A stretch of 64,000 nucleotides of DNA, from assembly GCF_900497805.2 (NCBI RefSeq), contig NW_020954701.1, forward strand, positions 1,380,305 to 1,444,304. The letters run 5' to 3'. The stretch is from Vombatus ursinus (Eukaryota > Chordata > Mammalia > Diprotodontia > Vombatidae). Under the pieces are notes generated by a model, which was not told the origin of the DNA, made no database searches, and was given only the letters and a program-made list of their open reading frames with translations. How positions within the stretch are numbered: the first letter of the stretch is position 1; every line of letters starts with the position of its first letter. The position numbers were made by a program, and so were the translations under genes. This document shows, piece after piece, positions 34,259 to 45,483 of the stretch.

Positions 34259-34261
34259 CGG

Positions 34262-34422
34262 TCAAAAGCTTTATTTACTAAGCCCCTGCTATGTGCCAGG
34301 CACTGTGGTAAGTGCAGAGAATACAAAGAAAGACAGAAAACCAAACAGACCCTGCCTTCAAGAAGCTTACATTCTAATGTGGGGAATAACATCTAAACAA
34401 CTATGTACAAACAAGATATATG
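34262..34422 (-). mobile_element. L2-type LINE 3' end
   Basis: ctatgtgccaggcactgtgg, ctgccttcaagaagcttaca, ttctaatgtggggaataac, aacaactatgtacaaacaag. Confidence 0.85.
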
Positions 34423-34900
34423 TGGTGTGAAGCCACTGACGAGGGATTGACTGACCACCAAAAATAAAAAACCAACCCCCAAAATACCAAAATTCTTCAC
34501 AGTTTGGGAGGAACTAACATGGGATCTGCTCTCAGGATGGTAGAGGCTTTCACTTACAAACTATGGCAAAGTTTGAGGAGCTCTTAAGGAGAAGGAGGAG
34601 AGAGGGAGAAGTGATGGTTGTCCCATGGCAGCAGCCAGTGTCTGCCATAGCCATAGTTCCCTTCCTTAAGACTTTACCTAAATGGACCAAAAGGAAGGTG
34701 TGTGACTATGTTTTTATCTAGCATAGCAGCTCCAGGTATAGCAGAATTGAGATAAACAAACCAGTCAAGAGTAACAAAGCAGTTACTACTCCCTACCTCA
34801 CCCCTGCTTTACTTCTACTTAATTTCATTTAAAATATATAGTTGTAGGATTTATTATTATTCCTCATAAACCTCTATGATTGACTCTGCCTCTAATTTAC
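34423..34900. other. Unclassified segment between L2 end and L1 end
   Basis: About 480 bp starting tgtggtgtgaagccac where the L2 match stops abruptly. Moderately GC-rich, no coding. An inserted element is possible but no terminal repeats or target duplication could be shown. Confidence 0.35.
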
Positions 34901-34902
34901 AC

Positions 34903-35090
34903 ATCTTCATCACCACAAGTAAGAGCAGCTATACATATTTTTGTACATATAGGACCCTTTCTCTTAGGTCTTTGATCTTGGGTATAGGCCTAGCAGTAAT
35001 ATTGCTGGGTCAAAGGATATGTACAATTTATGGGATATTTTCCTTTAGTGTTGTTTTGAAAGCAACTAAAATATGTACAGATTAAGACAT
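34903..35090 (-). mobile_element. L1 ORF2 C-terminal fragment
   Basis: agagcagctatacatatttt, tgtacatataggaccctttc, cctagcagtaatattgctgg are the reversed AALF...YPK and DPAIPLLG region of L1. Confidence 0.8.
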
Positions 35091-35271
35091 ATTACTTTAA
35101 AAAAGTGAATGAAAATCCGAATGCACAACTGAAAATTTTGATATCCTAAAGAATTGTTTTAAAAGGAAAAAAAATGGCATTTTGTTATTTCTTGGGAGGG
35201 CTCATTAATCTATTTTTTAATAGTTTAACGTGCATCCTTCATGTAAGATTTGCAAGTCTGATATTTCACCA

Positions 35272-36050
35272 AATGTCACAGTTCTAATGGACCTCAGAGG
35301 TCATCTTGTTCAAAAAATATCTGAAAAGGCATCTCCTCTATAGTATTCCCAACACATGGCCATCTTGCTTTTGCATGAAGACCTTCAGGAATGACTTGTA
35401 ACCTCCAAGGTAGCCTATCCTACATTTGGATTGTTCTGATTGTTACAAAATTCTTCCCCAAATTGAGAGGCCATTTCTCTTTCTATACTCCAACCCATTG
35501 CTCTAGGTGTTCTCTGGGACTAATCGAATGAGTCTTAATCCTTCTTCCACATGACATTCCTTCTAATACTTGAAGAAAAATTATCGTGTCACCCTCAGTC
35601 TTTTCTTCTCCCTGCTAAATATCTCCAGTTCTATCATCCATAGTTTGATTTTTAGTTCACTCTCCATCCTAGTCACCTTCCTCCAGACATTTTCCAGCTT
35701 ACCAATTCCCTTCTAAAAATGTGGTACCCTAAACTGAAGACAATATTCTAGAAGCCAGGATACGGTACAAAAGAACTACATATCTTTCATTCTGGAAAGC
35801 ACCCCTATTAAATTCTGCCTGATATTGTAATAACTTTTTTGGGGTGCCATGCTACACAGTTGACTAATTTTTGCCCCAAATCTACAGATCTTTTTTAAAT
35901 AAAAATTATTGTTTAGCTATGCCTCCCCCATCCTGCCTTTGTATAATTTTTAGAATTCAAGTATAGGAAATTTATATTTATCCCTAATTTCAAGTTATTA
36001 GAAGTGTTTTGTTTTTAATTTTAGCTTGTCAAGATGTTTTAGAGTCCTGG
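35272..36050 (-). mobile_element. CR1/L3-type LINE 3' portion
   Basis: In order: cagaggtcatcttgttcaaa, cagacattttccagcttacc, aaaatgtggtaccctaaact, tagaagccaggatacggta, and atttatatttatccctaat. The same order is seen in the copy at 47,175-50,215. Confidence 0.85.
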
Positions 36051-36061
36051 TTCTATAATTA

Positions 36062-36310
36062 AATCCCATCTTTTACAAGAAGCCTTTCTCAAACCCTCTT
36101 AATTCTAAAGCCTTCCATCTGTTAGCTATTTCCTTTACCTTTATATGGTTTTGCTATGTATATATTTGATTGTAATTTGCAATGTTGTCTCCTTATCAGG
36201 CTGTAAGCTCCTTCAGGAACTTTAGCCTCTTTTTGTATCCTCGAGCTTACCACAGTGCGTGGCACATAGTAAGAACTTAATATTTATTGATTAATTGATT
36301 GATTCAACAT
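36062..36310 (+). mobile_element. L2-type LINE 3' end
   Basis: cttttacaagaagcctttct, aggctgtaagctccttcagg, acagtgcgtggcacatagta and a (gatt)n-like end. Confidence 0.9.
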
Positions 36311-36446
36311 GCTAGTTATTCTTCCTAGCTTAAAATCATTCATAAATTTAGTAAGAATGCTGTTTATGTCTTCATGGCCATTTAACAGATAGCACCTCAG
36401 TTTAATTAATTTTTTGTATGGAGTCTACTTTTTTTTAAATCATTTT

Positions 36447-36711
36447 GAGCCAAGTGTGGTGGTACAATTTATAGTCTTTGCTATTGAGGAGACTGAGATT
36501 GGTGGACTGCTTTAGTCTGGGAGCTCTGAGCTACATCCAGGCTAAAATCAACTGGGGGGTTTTATACTAAGTCCAATATCAATATGGTTAGAGGAGGAGA
36601 GGAAAGCAGGTTCTCCAAGGAGGAACGAACAAGCCCAGTTTGGAAATGGAGTTGGTAAAAGCTTATTCCATTGTACTTCTAGCCTGGGCAATGTTGAGAC
36701 AGCCAGTCTCA
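36447..36711 (+). pseudogene. 7SL (SRP) RNA pseudogene, second copy
   Basis: 265 nt colinear with 7SL RNA. Alu domain: gagccaagtgtggtggtaca, gagactgagattggtggact, gtctgggagctctgagct. S domain: actaagtccaatatcaatat then ggaaatggagttgg. 3' Alu half: ttgtacttctagcctgggca and agacagccagtctc, which the copy at 7,644-7,921 lacks. An A-rich tail (tagtaatagtaacagcaata) follows. Both copies have the S domain and diverge differently from 7SL, so they are independent retropositions. Confidence 0.85.
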
Positions 36712-36744
36712 AATTTAGTAATAGTAACAGCAATAGTAATAATA

Positions 36745-36865
36745 AATCATACTGAGCAAGTCAGTTCACCTTTTTGGTTCTCAGTTTACTCATCTGTAAA
36801 ATCATGAGCATGGGCCAGAGTCCATCTCCAAGGTCCTTCCATTTTCCAAAGTTCTGGAAAATAGG
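36745..36865 (+). mobile_element. SINE 3' part with CR1-like tail
   Basis: agcaagtcagttcacctttt, ctcagtttactcatctgtaa, catctccaaggtccttccat. Confidence 0.65.
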
Positions 36866-36869
36866 CTTT

Positions 36870-37365
36870 TGATTATATGTAGGGCATATCTAAAGTTGAG
36901 TAAATGATAGGCAGAATTTTGTTCATCTTTGACAGAAGTCTAATTTCAAGGATTTTCACAGGAAAAAGAAGGAATGGGTAGTATTTTTCATATCTTAAGG
37001 AAGTGATTTCTCTATTTTAGTCTTTCATTAAAAAGAAAAAAAAGTGAATATTAAGTACTGAGAATTCTGTTATCCTGAAAAAATACTTTGGACTATGTCA
37101 ATACAACATGTTGAACTGGAAATTAAGAAGTGTCATAATAATTCACAATATCTACATCACTACTCTCCTTGAGAAAGTATACAATATTGATTAAGAATAG
37201 GGGTTGGCAGCCTATGACATTTGATTTTAGTGATATGTTAGTCCAGTCACTGTGACCGCATCACCATTCAGTCCTTGTTTAAGTACACTATGTTTATGAT
37301 CTGCTATGGCTCTTAAGAGCCTACAACTAACTGTCTGTTCTTCCACAGAATAAGCAGAATCAGCT
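36870..37365. other. Unassigned sequence
   Basis: No feature recognised. Confidence 0.4.
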
Positions 37366-37369
37366 GAAC

Positions 37370-37582
37370 CAGGAGTGGGGAACCTGCGGTCTTGCAGTCA
37401 CAGGTGGCCTTCTAGGTCCTCAAGTGTGACCCTTTGATTGAATCCAAATTTCACAGAACAGACCCTTTTGGAGATTTCTTTTTGGGGATTTGTTCTGTGA
37501 AGTCTGGATTCAGTTAGAGGGCCGCACTTGAGGACCTAGAGGGCCACATGTGGTTTAAGGCCGCAGGTTCCCCACTCTAATG
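37370..37582. mobile_element. hAT-like palindromic MITE, family A, full length
   Basis: About 95-bp arms in inverted orientation: caggagtggggaacctgcgg at the left and ccgcaggttccccact at the right; ctaggtcctcaagtgtgacc pairs with cacttgaggacctagagg. There is no coding capacity, so it depends on a transposase elsewhere. A possible 8-bp target duplication (gctgaacc / gctaaatc, 6 of 8) is present. Confidence 0.88.
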
Positions 37583-37589
37583 CTAAATC

Positions 37590-38725
37590 ATCCTTACCCC
37601 TCTTCCCAAGTGAGAGACTATACACCTAAGGTGGACCCACTCTAGGAAAAATTTTGAAATAGTTGATACTTGACTTCTGTGCCCTCCCTTTTCCCTCTTT
37701 CATGTTCTCTAGGTACCCAGCACCAATTAAGTGAATTCACTCTAAGGTGTGAATGACTCATAAACCTCCCAAAGGGCATTTGAATTTTAAAAGAGGAGTT
37801 TGTTAACTCAAATGAATGTCTAATTGGTAGAATTTTAGGCAGTGTGAGAAAGTGAAAAATTGCAAGGTTTCTGAGGTAGGTATTTTAAAGAGCAAGAGAA
37901 TATTTCAGTTTTTAAAAATCAGCATAGTAAGTGGTTTCTTACTTCATTATAGGTAAGATCTGCCCTAACTCCACCTTGGTCCATCGGACACTAACATTAT
38001 GCATTTAGCAATTTCCTAAACAATTCCTGTAGTGTTTGCCACTCAGCACTCCCTCTCCCCCAACCAACACACCTCATCCCTCAAGTTGCATGTTAGGAAC
38101 ATTGTTGAGGACTGCAGTTTGGGGGGTGCTCTCGGAGTTTTGGCTAGGGACACATGATTTAAACTAAGCTACAGACTATTGTGTGAAACTTTAAATAATC
38201 AGTAGCTAGAATTGGCATTTGAGCCAACTTTCTTATGTGGGTTCTGGTTCACCACTTACCATGTTGTGTGTGCTCTTGGTTGATATTTATTGGACATTCA
38301 TAACTTGCTAGGCACTGATAGAACATATACAAGGCATGTAGTGCTATTGTAACCTGTCATCTAGAAGGGAGAGGAGATGAGAAAAGCTTTACTATAAAGT
38401 ATACACAAAACTCCCACTTCAAAATTTGCTCAGGGATGTTTGAGTTTGAATAGCAGAAATGGGCACTACAGCTGATGGGAGCTGAAGATGATAGCAACTG
38501 TTCAAATGAGTCTTCTAATTGAGAGGGTGGGGAAGGTCACAGTCTTATAGAGAGCTTTTCCTCCTCCTGCCAAACCACCTGTCCAGTGAGGATTACATCT
38601 ATAAATTACTCTTGGCCATCTGTCCCCTTCTGAGGAGTGTGGAATTCCATGGGCATTGTTTTCAAATGAACCAATTGCTGGCAATTGGTGTGGCATTAAG
38701 GACTAAGACCCCCAGAGAACACAGG
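37590..38725. other. Unique sequence, no gene recognised
   Basis: A repeat-poor 1.1-kb stretch. A frame at 38,519-38,845 is partly built from the adjacent microsatellite and is not credible. Confidence 0.4.
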
Positions 38726-38730
38726 GTTTG

Positions 38731-38759
38731 CTCTCTCTCTGTCTCTGTCTGTCTGCCTA

Positions 38760-38804
<45 letters not shown>

Positions 38805-38806
38805 GT
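38731..38806. repeat. (CTGT)n/(CT)n microsatellite
   Basis: ctctctgtctctgtctgt, then ctgt units, then ct units. Confidence 0.95.
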
Positions 38807-38924
38807 GTTGGGGGAGACAGGTGGTGGTTGGACAAATGTTTTTGAAGTAAAAAAAAATTACTCTACATTTTTGTTGGAGAGTTACCTCTATTATCTTTCT
38901 GGGTCTTTGTTTGGGCTCAGAGGA

Positions 38925-39080
38925 TCTTAGATTTAGTGCTGGGAGGGACTTTTCAAGTAACCTAATCCAATCCTCTCATTTTACAAAAGAGAAAACTGAG
39001 GCTCAGAAAGGTTGAATGACTTACCCAAAATTAAACTGGTAGTATTGGTCGATCTAGGATTTGAACCCTGAGTCATTCTT
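38925..39080 (-). mobile_element. SINE, CORE body with CR1-like tail
   Basis: gatcttagatttagtgctgg, aatccaatcctctcatttta, gaaaactgaggctcagaaag, gatttgaaccctgagtc. Confidence 0.8.
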
Positions 39081-39084
39081 GTGT

Positions 39085-41400
39085 CGTTGCTTGAGGGTAC
39101 TCAGAAATAGGTGGACCTAACTTCCTGAGTTTGAATGTACTTTAATCTGAAGGGCCTCTTTAAAATATTCAGTTAAAAAGGCCTTTAGATTTTTTAAAAG
39201 AGTTATGAAAAAGATAGAGATAAAAGGGGGAGGGGAAAGACTGTCTACAATTCCAAATTACTCTAACAGTTTTCCATTATAGATATTTGACTTCATGGAG
39301 TTATGAAATCTACCATTTAAAATCTACCCTAATTTATAAATCTATATTTTACACAATTTCATTTCCTTTAAATATTCCCAGAAGGTAGCTATGTTAAGTT
39401 TTGACTTGATGGATTATTTGGTGCCTGAAGTTTCTATAAAAATGTTAATATTTGCATGAAAGGGCAATAGATTTCACCTTCTGAAGAACATGCAAAAGCA
39501 TCATATTGCAAGAGAATTGTGCTATTTTTTCAATCAACAAAACCAGAATTTAAAGTGCCTTTTTTCAGTTACATGATGCTAAGCATGTATAAAGCAATTC
39601 AGATTAGGACCCCTGCCCTCCAGGCAATGATGCAGCCTGAGATTTACAATAGTATTAAACAAATGCAGGAATTTTAAAAGTTGTTTATAACATATGCAAG
39701 AAAATAAGAGGTACTCTTCAGTGCAGTGATGGGGTAGCCTCTGAGATTTGCATGGTAAGGGTAAAAGAGTTGCATGATAAGGTTAATCACCAGCTCCCTC
39801 ATTCATCTGGGAAAGATCAGGTCTCTTTATCATATGTTGTAAATTTCTCTTGTGAATCTGACAGTTGATTCTATGGATAGAATTGCAATTTCCAGGGGAT
39901 CTATTTAGGTTGATTGCTTTTGAAAACTTAAGATGCTTGTCTAAATTAAGAGAATCATAAAAAGTAGGGAAAATTAGTTGTAGGTGCTATAACTTATTGT
40001 AAGCAGCTCTAAATTAACCAGTTACAAAAATAACTAATTAAATCATTTCTTTTCCTGTCTACAATGGAGCATTGTATGAGAAATGAGAAAACAATCAAAT
40101 GTTTATGTCCTCAGGGCTTAAAAAGGAAATAATTCTCCCCTGTGTGTGACATTCAGATCTTACAGGAGAAGATTATTTCCTTTTTAATATGTTCCCAAAA
40201 CAACTTGGAAAGCTGATATGCCATCTTCTTTTCATGGTAATATATGTTCTTGGAGACCCTGATCTCAAGAATAGTTATGGTAATGTGCCTCAGTGCTATT
40301 GGCCAATTTTCTGTACCATAATGTAGTTCTCTGGAGACTTCTGAAAGCCAGGTAAATATTTTAAACTATTAGTAACAAAGCTAAATTAATTTATTCTTTA
40401 AAAGACATTAAATTAGATAACTATGCCATGAATATATTAAAATAATTTTGATGTGGATATGAATATGTAATCCCTTCCAACAATTAGAGTTGAGCTCTTT
40501 AAAAGATAAAAAGTTAATCCTAAGACTTTTTCCCCCAGGTACTTCCACCCCCACTTCATGGAAAGGAAAACCCCCCCTACCAAAAAAACTTTTCTGTTTA
40601 CAATACTTAGTGTCAAATACCACTGTAGTCTCAGGAGACTTATTAGCATTCTATTCGTATGTGCATAAAATGTTGTCTGTGTCTGCGCCCAAATACACAA
40701 ACTGAGAAATCAAAGGGAAATCCTTCACACCTTTTGCTGGTTTCATCCTGAACATGTATTTGTCTTAAAACAGCTTCCTTAAGGAATTTCCTCTTTTAAA
40801 AGAAACTTCTCTCCATATTTAGCAGGACAATTGCCCCTTATTCCCTGCTTGAATCCTGAAAGTTACTCCAAAATTAGAAGCAGTGGTTGGTTTTCTTGCC
40901 CGCTCTAATACAGCTGTTACGTGAGTCTCTTTTGAGAACAGCTTAAAGAAATTTGTATGAAATTAATATGAATTTGTCTATGTTTCTCTGTTGAAATAGA
41001 GTAAAATGATTAACTAAAACCGCTTAGAGTTCAGGCTGATTTCATGTAAGGAGACTTAAAGTTTGAATTTAATTACTTGGTTTTGAGACCTAGTGAAAAA
41101 GAGATCTGATAACTGACATTAAATACTGTACTTGTCACCCAAAACATTGCCACACCATTGAAAAAGTTCAGAAAGCACAAAAACCAACACCACAAGCACA
41201 AGTAGGAAAACCATAGACTTCCAAAACAAATATTTTAGACAATGTTATTTTTCTGTTAATTTTTAGCCATTGTTATTGACAGGTAATTTTTAAATTACTT
41301 ATGTGTAGGAATTCAAACAATCTTCAGCATAGGAATTGCTCTATTTTCTGGGGTTGATTTAATTGAATGAGTCCTATCTTACACTCTGATCATATGGTGC
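39085..41400. other. Longest repeat-poor block (2.3 kb)
   Basis: No repeat family, RNA gene or spliced open frame is recognised. Absence of any old SINE over 2.3 kb stands out in a window where one occurs about every 500 bp. Confidence 0.45.
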
Positions 41401-41429
41401 TTCAGTTTCTCCCAGATGATAGAAAGGAC

Positions 41430-41600
41430 TTAGAATCATAAAATTTTAGAGGAAAAGTTCTTAGAGATGATTAAGTGCAAACCTCTCAACTTACAAATGA
41501 AGAAACTGAGGCCAAGTGAGATAACATGTTTTGTTCAATGGCATACAGCTGGTTAGTGACAAAAACAAGAATAGTACCTAAGTACCCTCTCTTGAAATGC
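41430..41600 (-). mobile_element. SINE, CORE body with CR1-like tail
   Basis: agaatcataaaattttagag, gagatgattaagtgcaaacc, gaagaaactgaggccaagtg, gcatacagctggttagtga. Confidence 0.75.
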
Positions 41601-41686
41601 ATTGATCTTTCTGCTATTTATTAAGTACCTTCTGCGGGTACTACAGAAATAATAAATTTAAATCTCTAGAGATCTTTTAGATTTTT

Positions 41687-41746
41687 GTGTGTTCATTCAT
41701 TCATCCATCTATCCATCCATCCATCCATCCATCCATCCATCCATCC
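41687..41746. repeat. (CATC)n microsatellite
   Basis: Ten or so catc units in a row, preceded by attc units. Confidence 0.97.
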
Positions 41747-41749
41747 AAA

Positions 41750-41940
41750 CACCCAACATATTTATTGGAGCCCTATTAGTTGTGAGGCATTGTGCTTGGT
41801 GGTGTTGGAGATACAAAGATGAATAAGTGATGGTCACTATCTTTAGGAAGCTTAATATAATAGGAAAACTAAGACAAATGAACAGAAACCTATTATCAAA
41901 ACAGTTGAACCTGTTAAGTGCTATTGTATAAGCAAAGTAG
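41750..41940 (-). mobile_element. L2-type LINE 3' end
   Basis: acatatttattggagcccta, gtgaggcattgtgcttggtg, tggagatacaaagatgaata, aagtgctattgtataagc. Confidence 0.65.
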
Positions 41941-42059
41941 GAACAAAGCAATGTAGATATTCAGAAAAGATGGACTTGTGGTAAAGGTTACTTTTGGTAA
42001 ACTTGTGGTTTGTGTTCTTTTAGTTTGAAGGGTCATTGGTCTAAAGCTATAAGGGGGTT

Positions 42060-42190
42060 CACAGGCCAGCTAGTCTGATCTTCTCATTTAAAAGTGTTTG
42101 AGGTTGTGACAAACAAGATCACATAGGTAGGAAGCACCAGACACAGGATTTGAACTCAGGTCTTCAGACCCTAGACTTCTTCTCTCCCCT
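42060..42190 (-). mobile_element. MIR-like SINE fragment
   Basis: aacaagatcacataggtagg, caggatttgaactcaggtct, tcagaccctagacttc. Confidence 0.6.
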
Positions 42191-42779
42191 CCACCATGAT
42201 TAACTGATAGGGATAAAAGTGAATTGTCAATAGAGATTTACGTGAGTTTCTATGGTATAGCTATAGGAACATGACATTATTACATTTTGTTAATTGTGCT
42301 CCATTTGGAAAGCCATTATGCTTTTTTAAAATAAGTTTTTACTGATGCCTTTTGTTTCTTGTACCATTATAGTGAATCCCAGTATTCTTCTCTCTTCCTC
42401 CCAGAGAGCCATTCCAAATAACAAATAGTATTTTTTAAAGAAAAAAAATTAGCGCAACTGAATAATACATTGAAAAAGTCCAAAAACATGTGCAATGTGC
42501 AACACCTGTGGACCTCCACCCTCCATGAATGGGTGGGTTAGGGATGTCTTCTCGTATCTCTTCATTTGAGTCATGGTTGGTCTTTATAATTTGGTTACAT
42601 TTACTTGAGTTTTTGGAGTATGGTTTTTCCTTCCATTTACATTGTTGTAGTTTTATGTGAATTTTTTCCTTGGCTCTGCTTATTTCATTCTGCATCAGTT
42701 CTTATAGATCTTTCCATGCTTCTTGGTATTAATCACATACATCATTTCTTACAGAAAAGTAATATTCCATTAAATTCAT

Positions 42780-42832
42780 GTGTTGTTGTTCAGTCATTCA
42801 GCTGTGTCTGACTCTTTCATGACCCCATGGAC
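42780..42832 (-). mobile_element. RTE-like SINE tail fragment in L1
   Basis: tgttgttgttcagtcattca, ctgtgtctgactctttcatg, accccatggacc is the reversed RTE/BovB-like tail with no SINE head. Confidence 0.75.
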
Positions 42833-43462
42833 CACCATCACCATTTGATGAGCATCTACCTTGTTTCCAATTCTTTGCTATCACAGAAAGTGCTGCTATG
42901 AGTATTTCGGTGTGTATGGGAACTTTCTTATTGATAGCTATCTTGGAGTATAAACCCACTAATGGAGTCTCTGGTTCAAAGGATATGGACATCTCATTTA
43001 CCTTATTTGCACAATTCCAAATTGCTTTCCAAAATGGTTGTACCATTTCATAGCTCCACCAACATATGTTAGGGTGCTTATTATTCCACAAACCCTCCAA
43101 CATTGACCGTTGCCTTTTTTTATCATCTGCTAATTTGCAGGATGTGAGGTAAAACCTCAGAGTTGCTTTGACATCCATTTCTCTTACTATTGGTGATTTG
43201 AAGTATTCTTCCATGTGGTTGTGAATACTTTGCGATTTTTCTTCTGTGAATTGTTTGTTCATATCCTTTGACCACTTGTCTATTGGGGGATGGCTATAGT
43301 CATAAAAATATTTATCATTTGCATATCTTGGATATGGAATCTTTCAGAGAAATTTGATGCAAAGATTTTTTTTTCTCGTTCATAGTTGCATTAATTTTGT
43401 GCAGAAGCTTTTCAGTTTCATGTGAACAAATGATCCATTTTACTTTTTGTAACTGCCTCTAT

Positions 43463-43694
43463 ACCTAGCTAGGTGGCACAACAGATAGAATGTCTAGAGT
43501 CAGGAAGACCCCAGTTCAAATATAATATTTACTAGCTGTGTGACCCTGGACAAGTCACTTAACCCTGTTTGCCTCAGTTTCCTCCCTTGGAAAATGAACT
43601 GAAGATGGAAATGGCAAACCACTCCAGTATCTTTGCCAAGAAAACCCTAAATAGGGTCATGAAGAGTCAGACACAACTGAAACAACTGAACAAT
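43463..43694 (+). mobile_element. RTE-tailed SINE with target duplication in L1
   Basis: Head agctaggtggcacaacagat, CORE agctgtgtgaccctgg, tail ggaaatggcaaaccactcca and gtcagacacaactgaaacaa. Flanked by aactgcctctat (43,451-43,462) and aattgcctctat (43,695-43,706), 11 of 12 identical. Confidence 0.92.
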
Positions 43695-43734
43695 AATTGC
43701 CTCTATCTCTTGTTTGGTTAAGAATAAATCTCCA

Positions 43735-43735
<1 letters not shown>

Positions 43736-43783
<48 letters not shown>

Positions 43784-43790
43784 TGAGACG
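43736..43790. repeat. (AC)n(AT)n microsatellite
   Basis: acacac, then tatata, then acacat units. Confidence 0.95.
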
Positions 43791-44139
43791 TATATAATGT
43801 GCTTCTCTTCTAATTTTTTTAAATCTGATCTTTAATATTAAAGTCATACATCCTGTAGAATGTATTGTGGACTATGGTAGAAGAGTTGGTCTAAATTCTG
43901 CCAGACTGGGATAATCATTATACTTGATTGCCAAACCATCATCTGTAATTGCAAAGGTTTGTGCCAATGTGTGGCATAATGGAGATTTCATAATAGCAGA
44001 TTTCAGCTCTGTTACTAGCCACATGATTTTGTTGTTTTTGTCCAGAGGTGATTTTATGACTATAGGGAACTTCTGGCATAGTGAAGTGTGAAGCCTCAGG
44101 CCACCATGGCAAATGAGCAATTTCTTTGTAACTTACAGT

Positions 44140-44262
44140 CCTGAAGAGTTGTCCAGGGCATTAACTGGTTAACTGATTTGCCCTTGGTCACCTAGACACT
44201 ATGTCAAAAGTAGGACTTGAATCTAGGTCTTTTTGACTCCAACGCTACCACAATATCTCTCT
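44140..44262 (-). mobile_element. MIR-like SINE fragment
   Basis: gatttgcccttggtcaccta, gtaggacttgaatctaggtc, tttttgactccaacgc. Confidence 0.65.
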
Positions 44263-44274
44263 GTTGGGTATCTC

Positions 44275-44378
44275 AGATAAACCTCTTAACCCTTCTGAAC
44301 CTATTTCCTCAGCAGTAAAGTGAGGGGTCTAGATAATCTTTGTGGTCCCTCCTAATTCTAAATCCTATGCTATATATA
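44275..44378 (+). mobile_element. SINE 3' part with CR1-like tail
   Basis: acctatttcctcagcagtaa, gaggggtctagataatcttt, cctcctaattctaaatccta. Confidence 0.65.
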
Positions 44379-44754
44379 AGGATGACTTCTCCCACCAGAA
44401 TGTTTGGTAATTTATAAAAGATTTTTACAGAATTTTAAAAAATTATTGATACAGTTTGTCTTTCCATTACCACTCTATTCCACTTCCATATTTATCCTTG
44501 CCACTTCCCCTAACCCATATTAAAGAATAAATAAGAAAAGAAAGGGAAAAAAAAACAGTTCAGCAAAACTAAGCAATATAACAAATGAGTGACAGTATGT
44601 GCTGTGATCCATACCCATAGTTCCTTACCTCTACAAAGAAGGGAGAGAGGCTCATTTTCTCCTCTCTTTAGGGCTCAGCTTGGTTATTACAGTTACACAG
44701 CATTAAGTTTTGTTGTTGGTGTCATTTTTTAATATTTATATTGTTGTCAATATG

Positions 44755-45483
44755 CTATACGTAAGATGCTCTCACAGGTAAGATGCAAGTCAATTGCCTA
44801 AATAGATGTGTATAGATGTGATTTAAGGATAGTATAGATATATATCATCTCAAGTCTTGTTCAACCACTGGAGCGTAGGAAAAGGGTTATACCTTCACCC
44901 TGTACTCTTGCTGGGGTGAGAGGAGAGAGAGGCAAGATCAATGACTCCTGTGGCTAGGCAATCTTTCCTTCAGCCTCCAAACAGGGTATCTGGCTAAAAT
45001 TATATCCATCTGTGGTCCAGGGATATAAGTCTAGTTTCAGAAGGAAAAGTATTTCCCTTATCATTCTTTTGGAGATGGTAGTCTTTAGCTTACTGTAGTT
45101 AGCTTAGTTCCTCTTCACCAAATACTAGTTAGGTAAAAGTATATAATCACAAATAGTGGTATCATAGTATATGACTAAAAGTAGATAATAAATAAACCCA
45201 TTTATCCAAGAAAAATAGCAAATAGACATTAGAGAATTTCTTCAGATTAGACAATACCAGGAAAAACACAGGAGTAAATGAACTCTTCAGCTGGAATCAA
45301 GATGAAATCTCTGCTCAAACCACAAGAAAGAGAATGATCTTACTGAGGGGAAGTACTCTTTTATCAGTCTCTAGAGTGGCAGACCTTGATGATTAGGAAC
45401 ATGTTGGAAGCCATGTCTGCATATACAGTAGCACACAACTCTTGCCCCTGTAGCAAGCCTTGGGTGGAACCTGGGTTGCATGT
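44755..45483. other. Unclassified 0.7-kb insertion within L1
   Basis: The L1 text stops after ttatattgttgtcaatatg and resumes near ttgctttcagtttcagc. The intervening 0.7 kb has no L1 similarity, no coding capacity and a mixed composition. A solo LTR or other noncoding element is possible, but terminal repeats and a target duplication could not be shown. Confidence 0.4.

Larger units (their letters stand above)
42310..43850 (-). mobile_element. L1 3' region with two nested SINE pieces
   Basis: 3'UTR at the left and ORF2 C-terminus at 42,840-43,262 in minus frame: FEPETPLVGLYSK (canonical FDPAIPLLGIYPK) and ILIAALSVIAKNWK (canonical MFIAALFTIAKTWN), with VREMDVKATLRFYLTS. It carries a 53-bp RTE-tail fragment at 42,780-42,832 and a complete SINE at 43,463-43,694. 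An AC/AT microsatellite interrupts its 5' part. Confidence 0.85.

Noticed and set aside
37370-37582. MicroRNA-like hairpin gene
   Set aside because: The long inverted arms are those of a repeated MITE found three times in the window, so a dedicated miRNA gene is not supported.
42798-43262. 154-codon minus-strand frame as a host gene
   Set aside because: It is the C-terminal part of an L1 ORF2 extended through an RTE-like SINE tail fragment.
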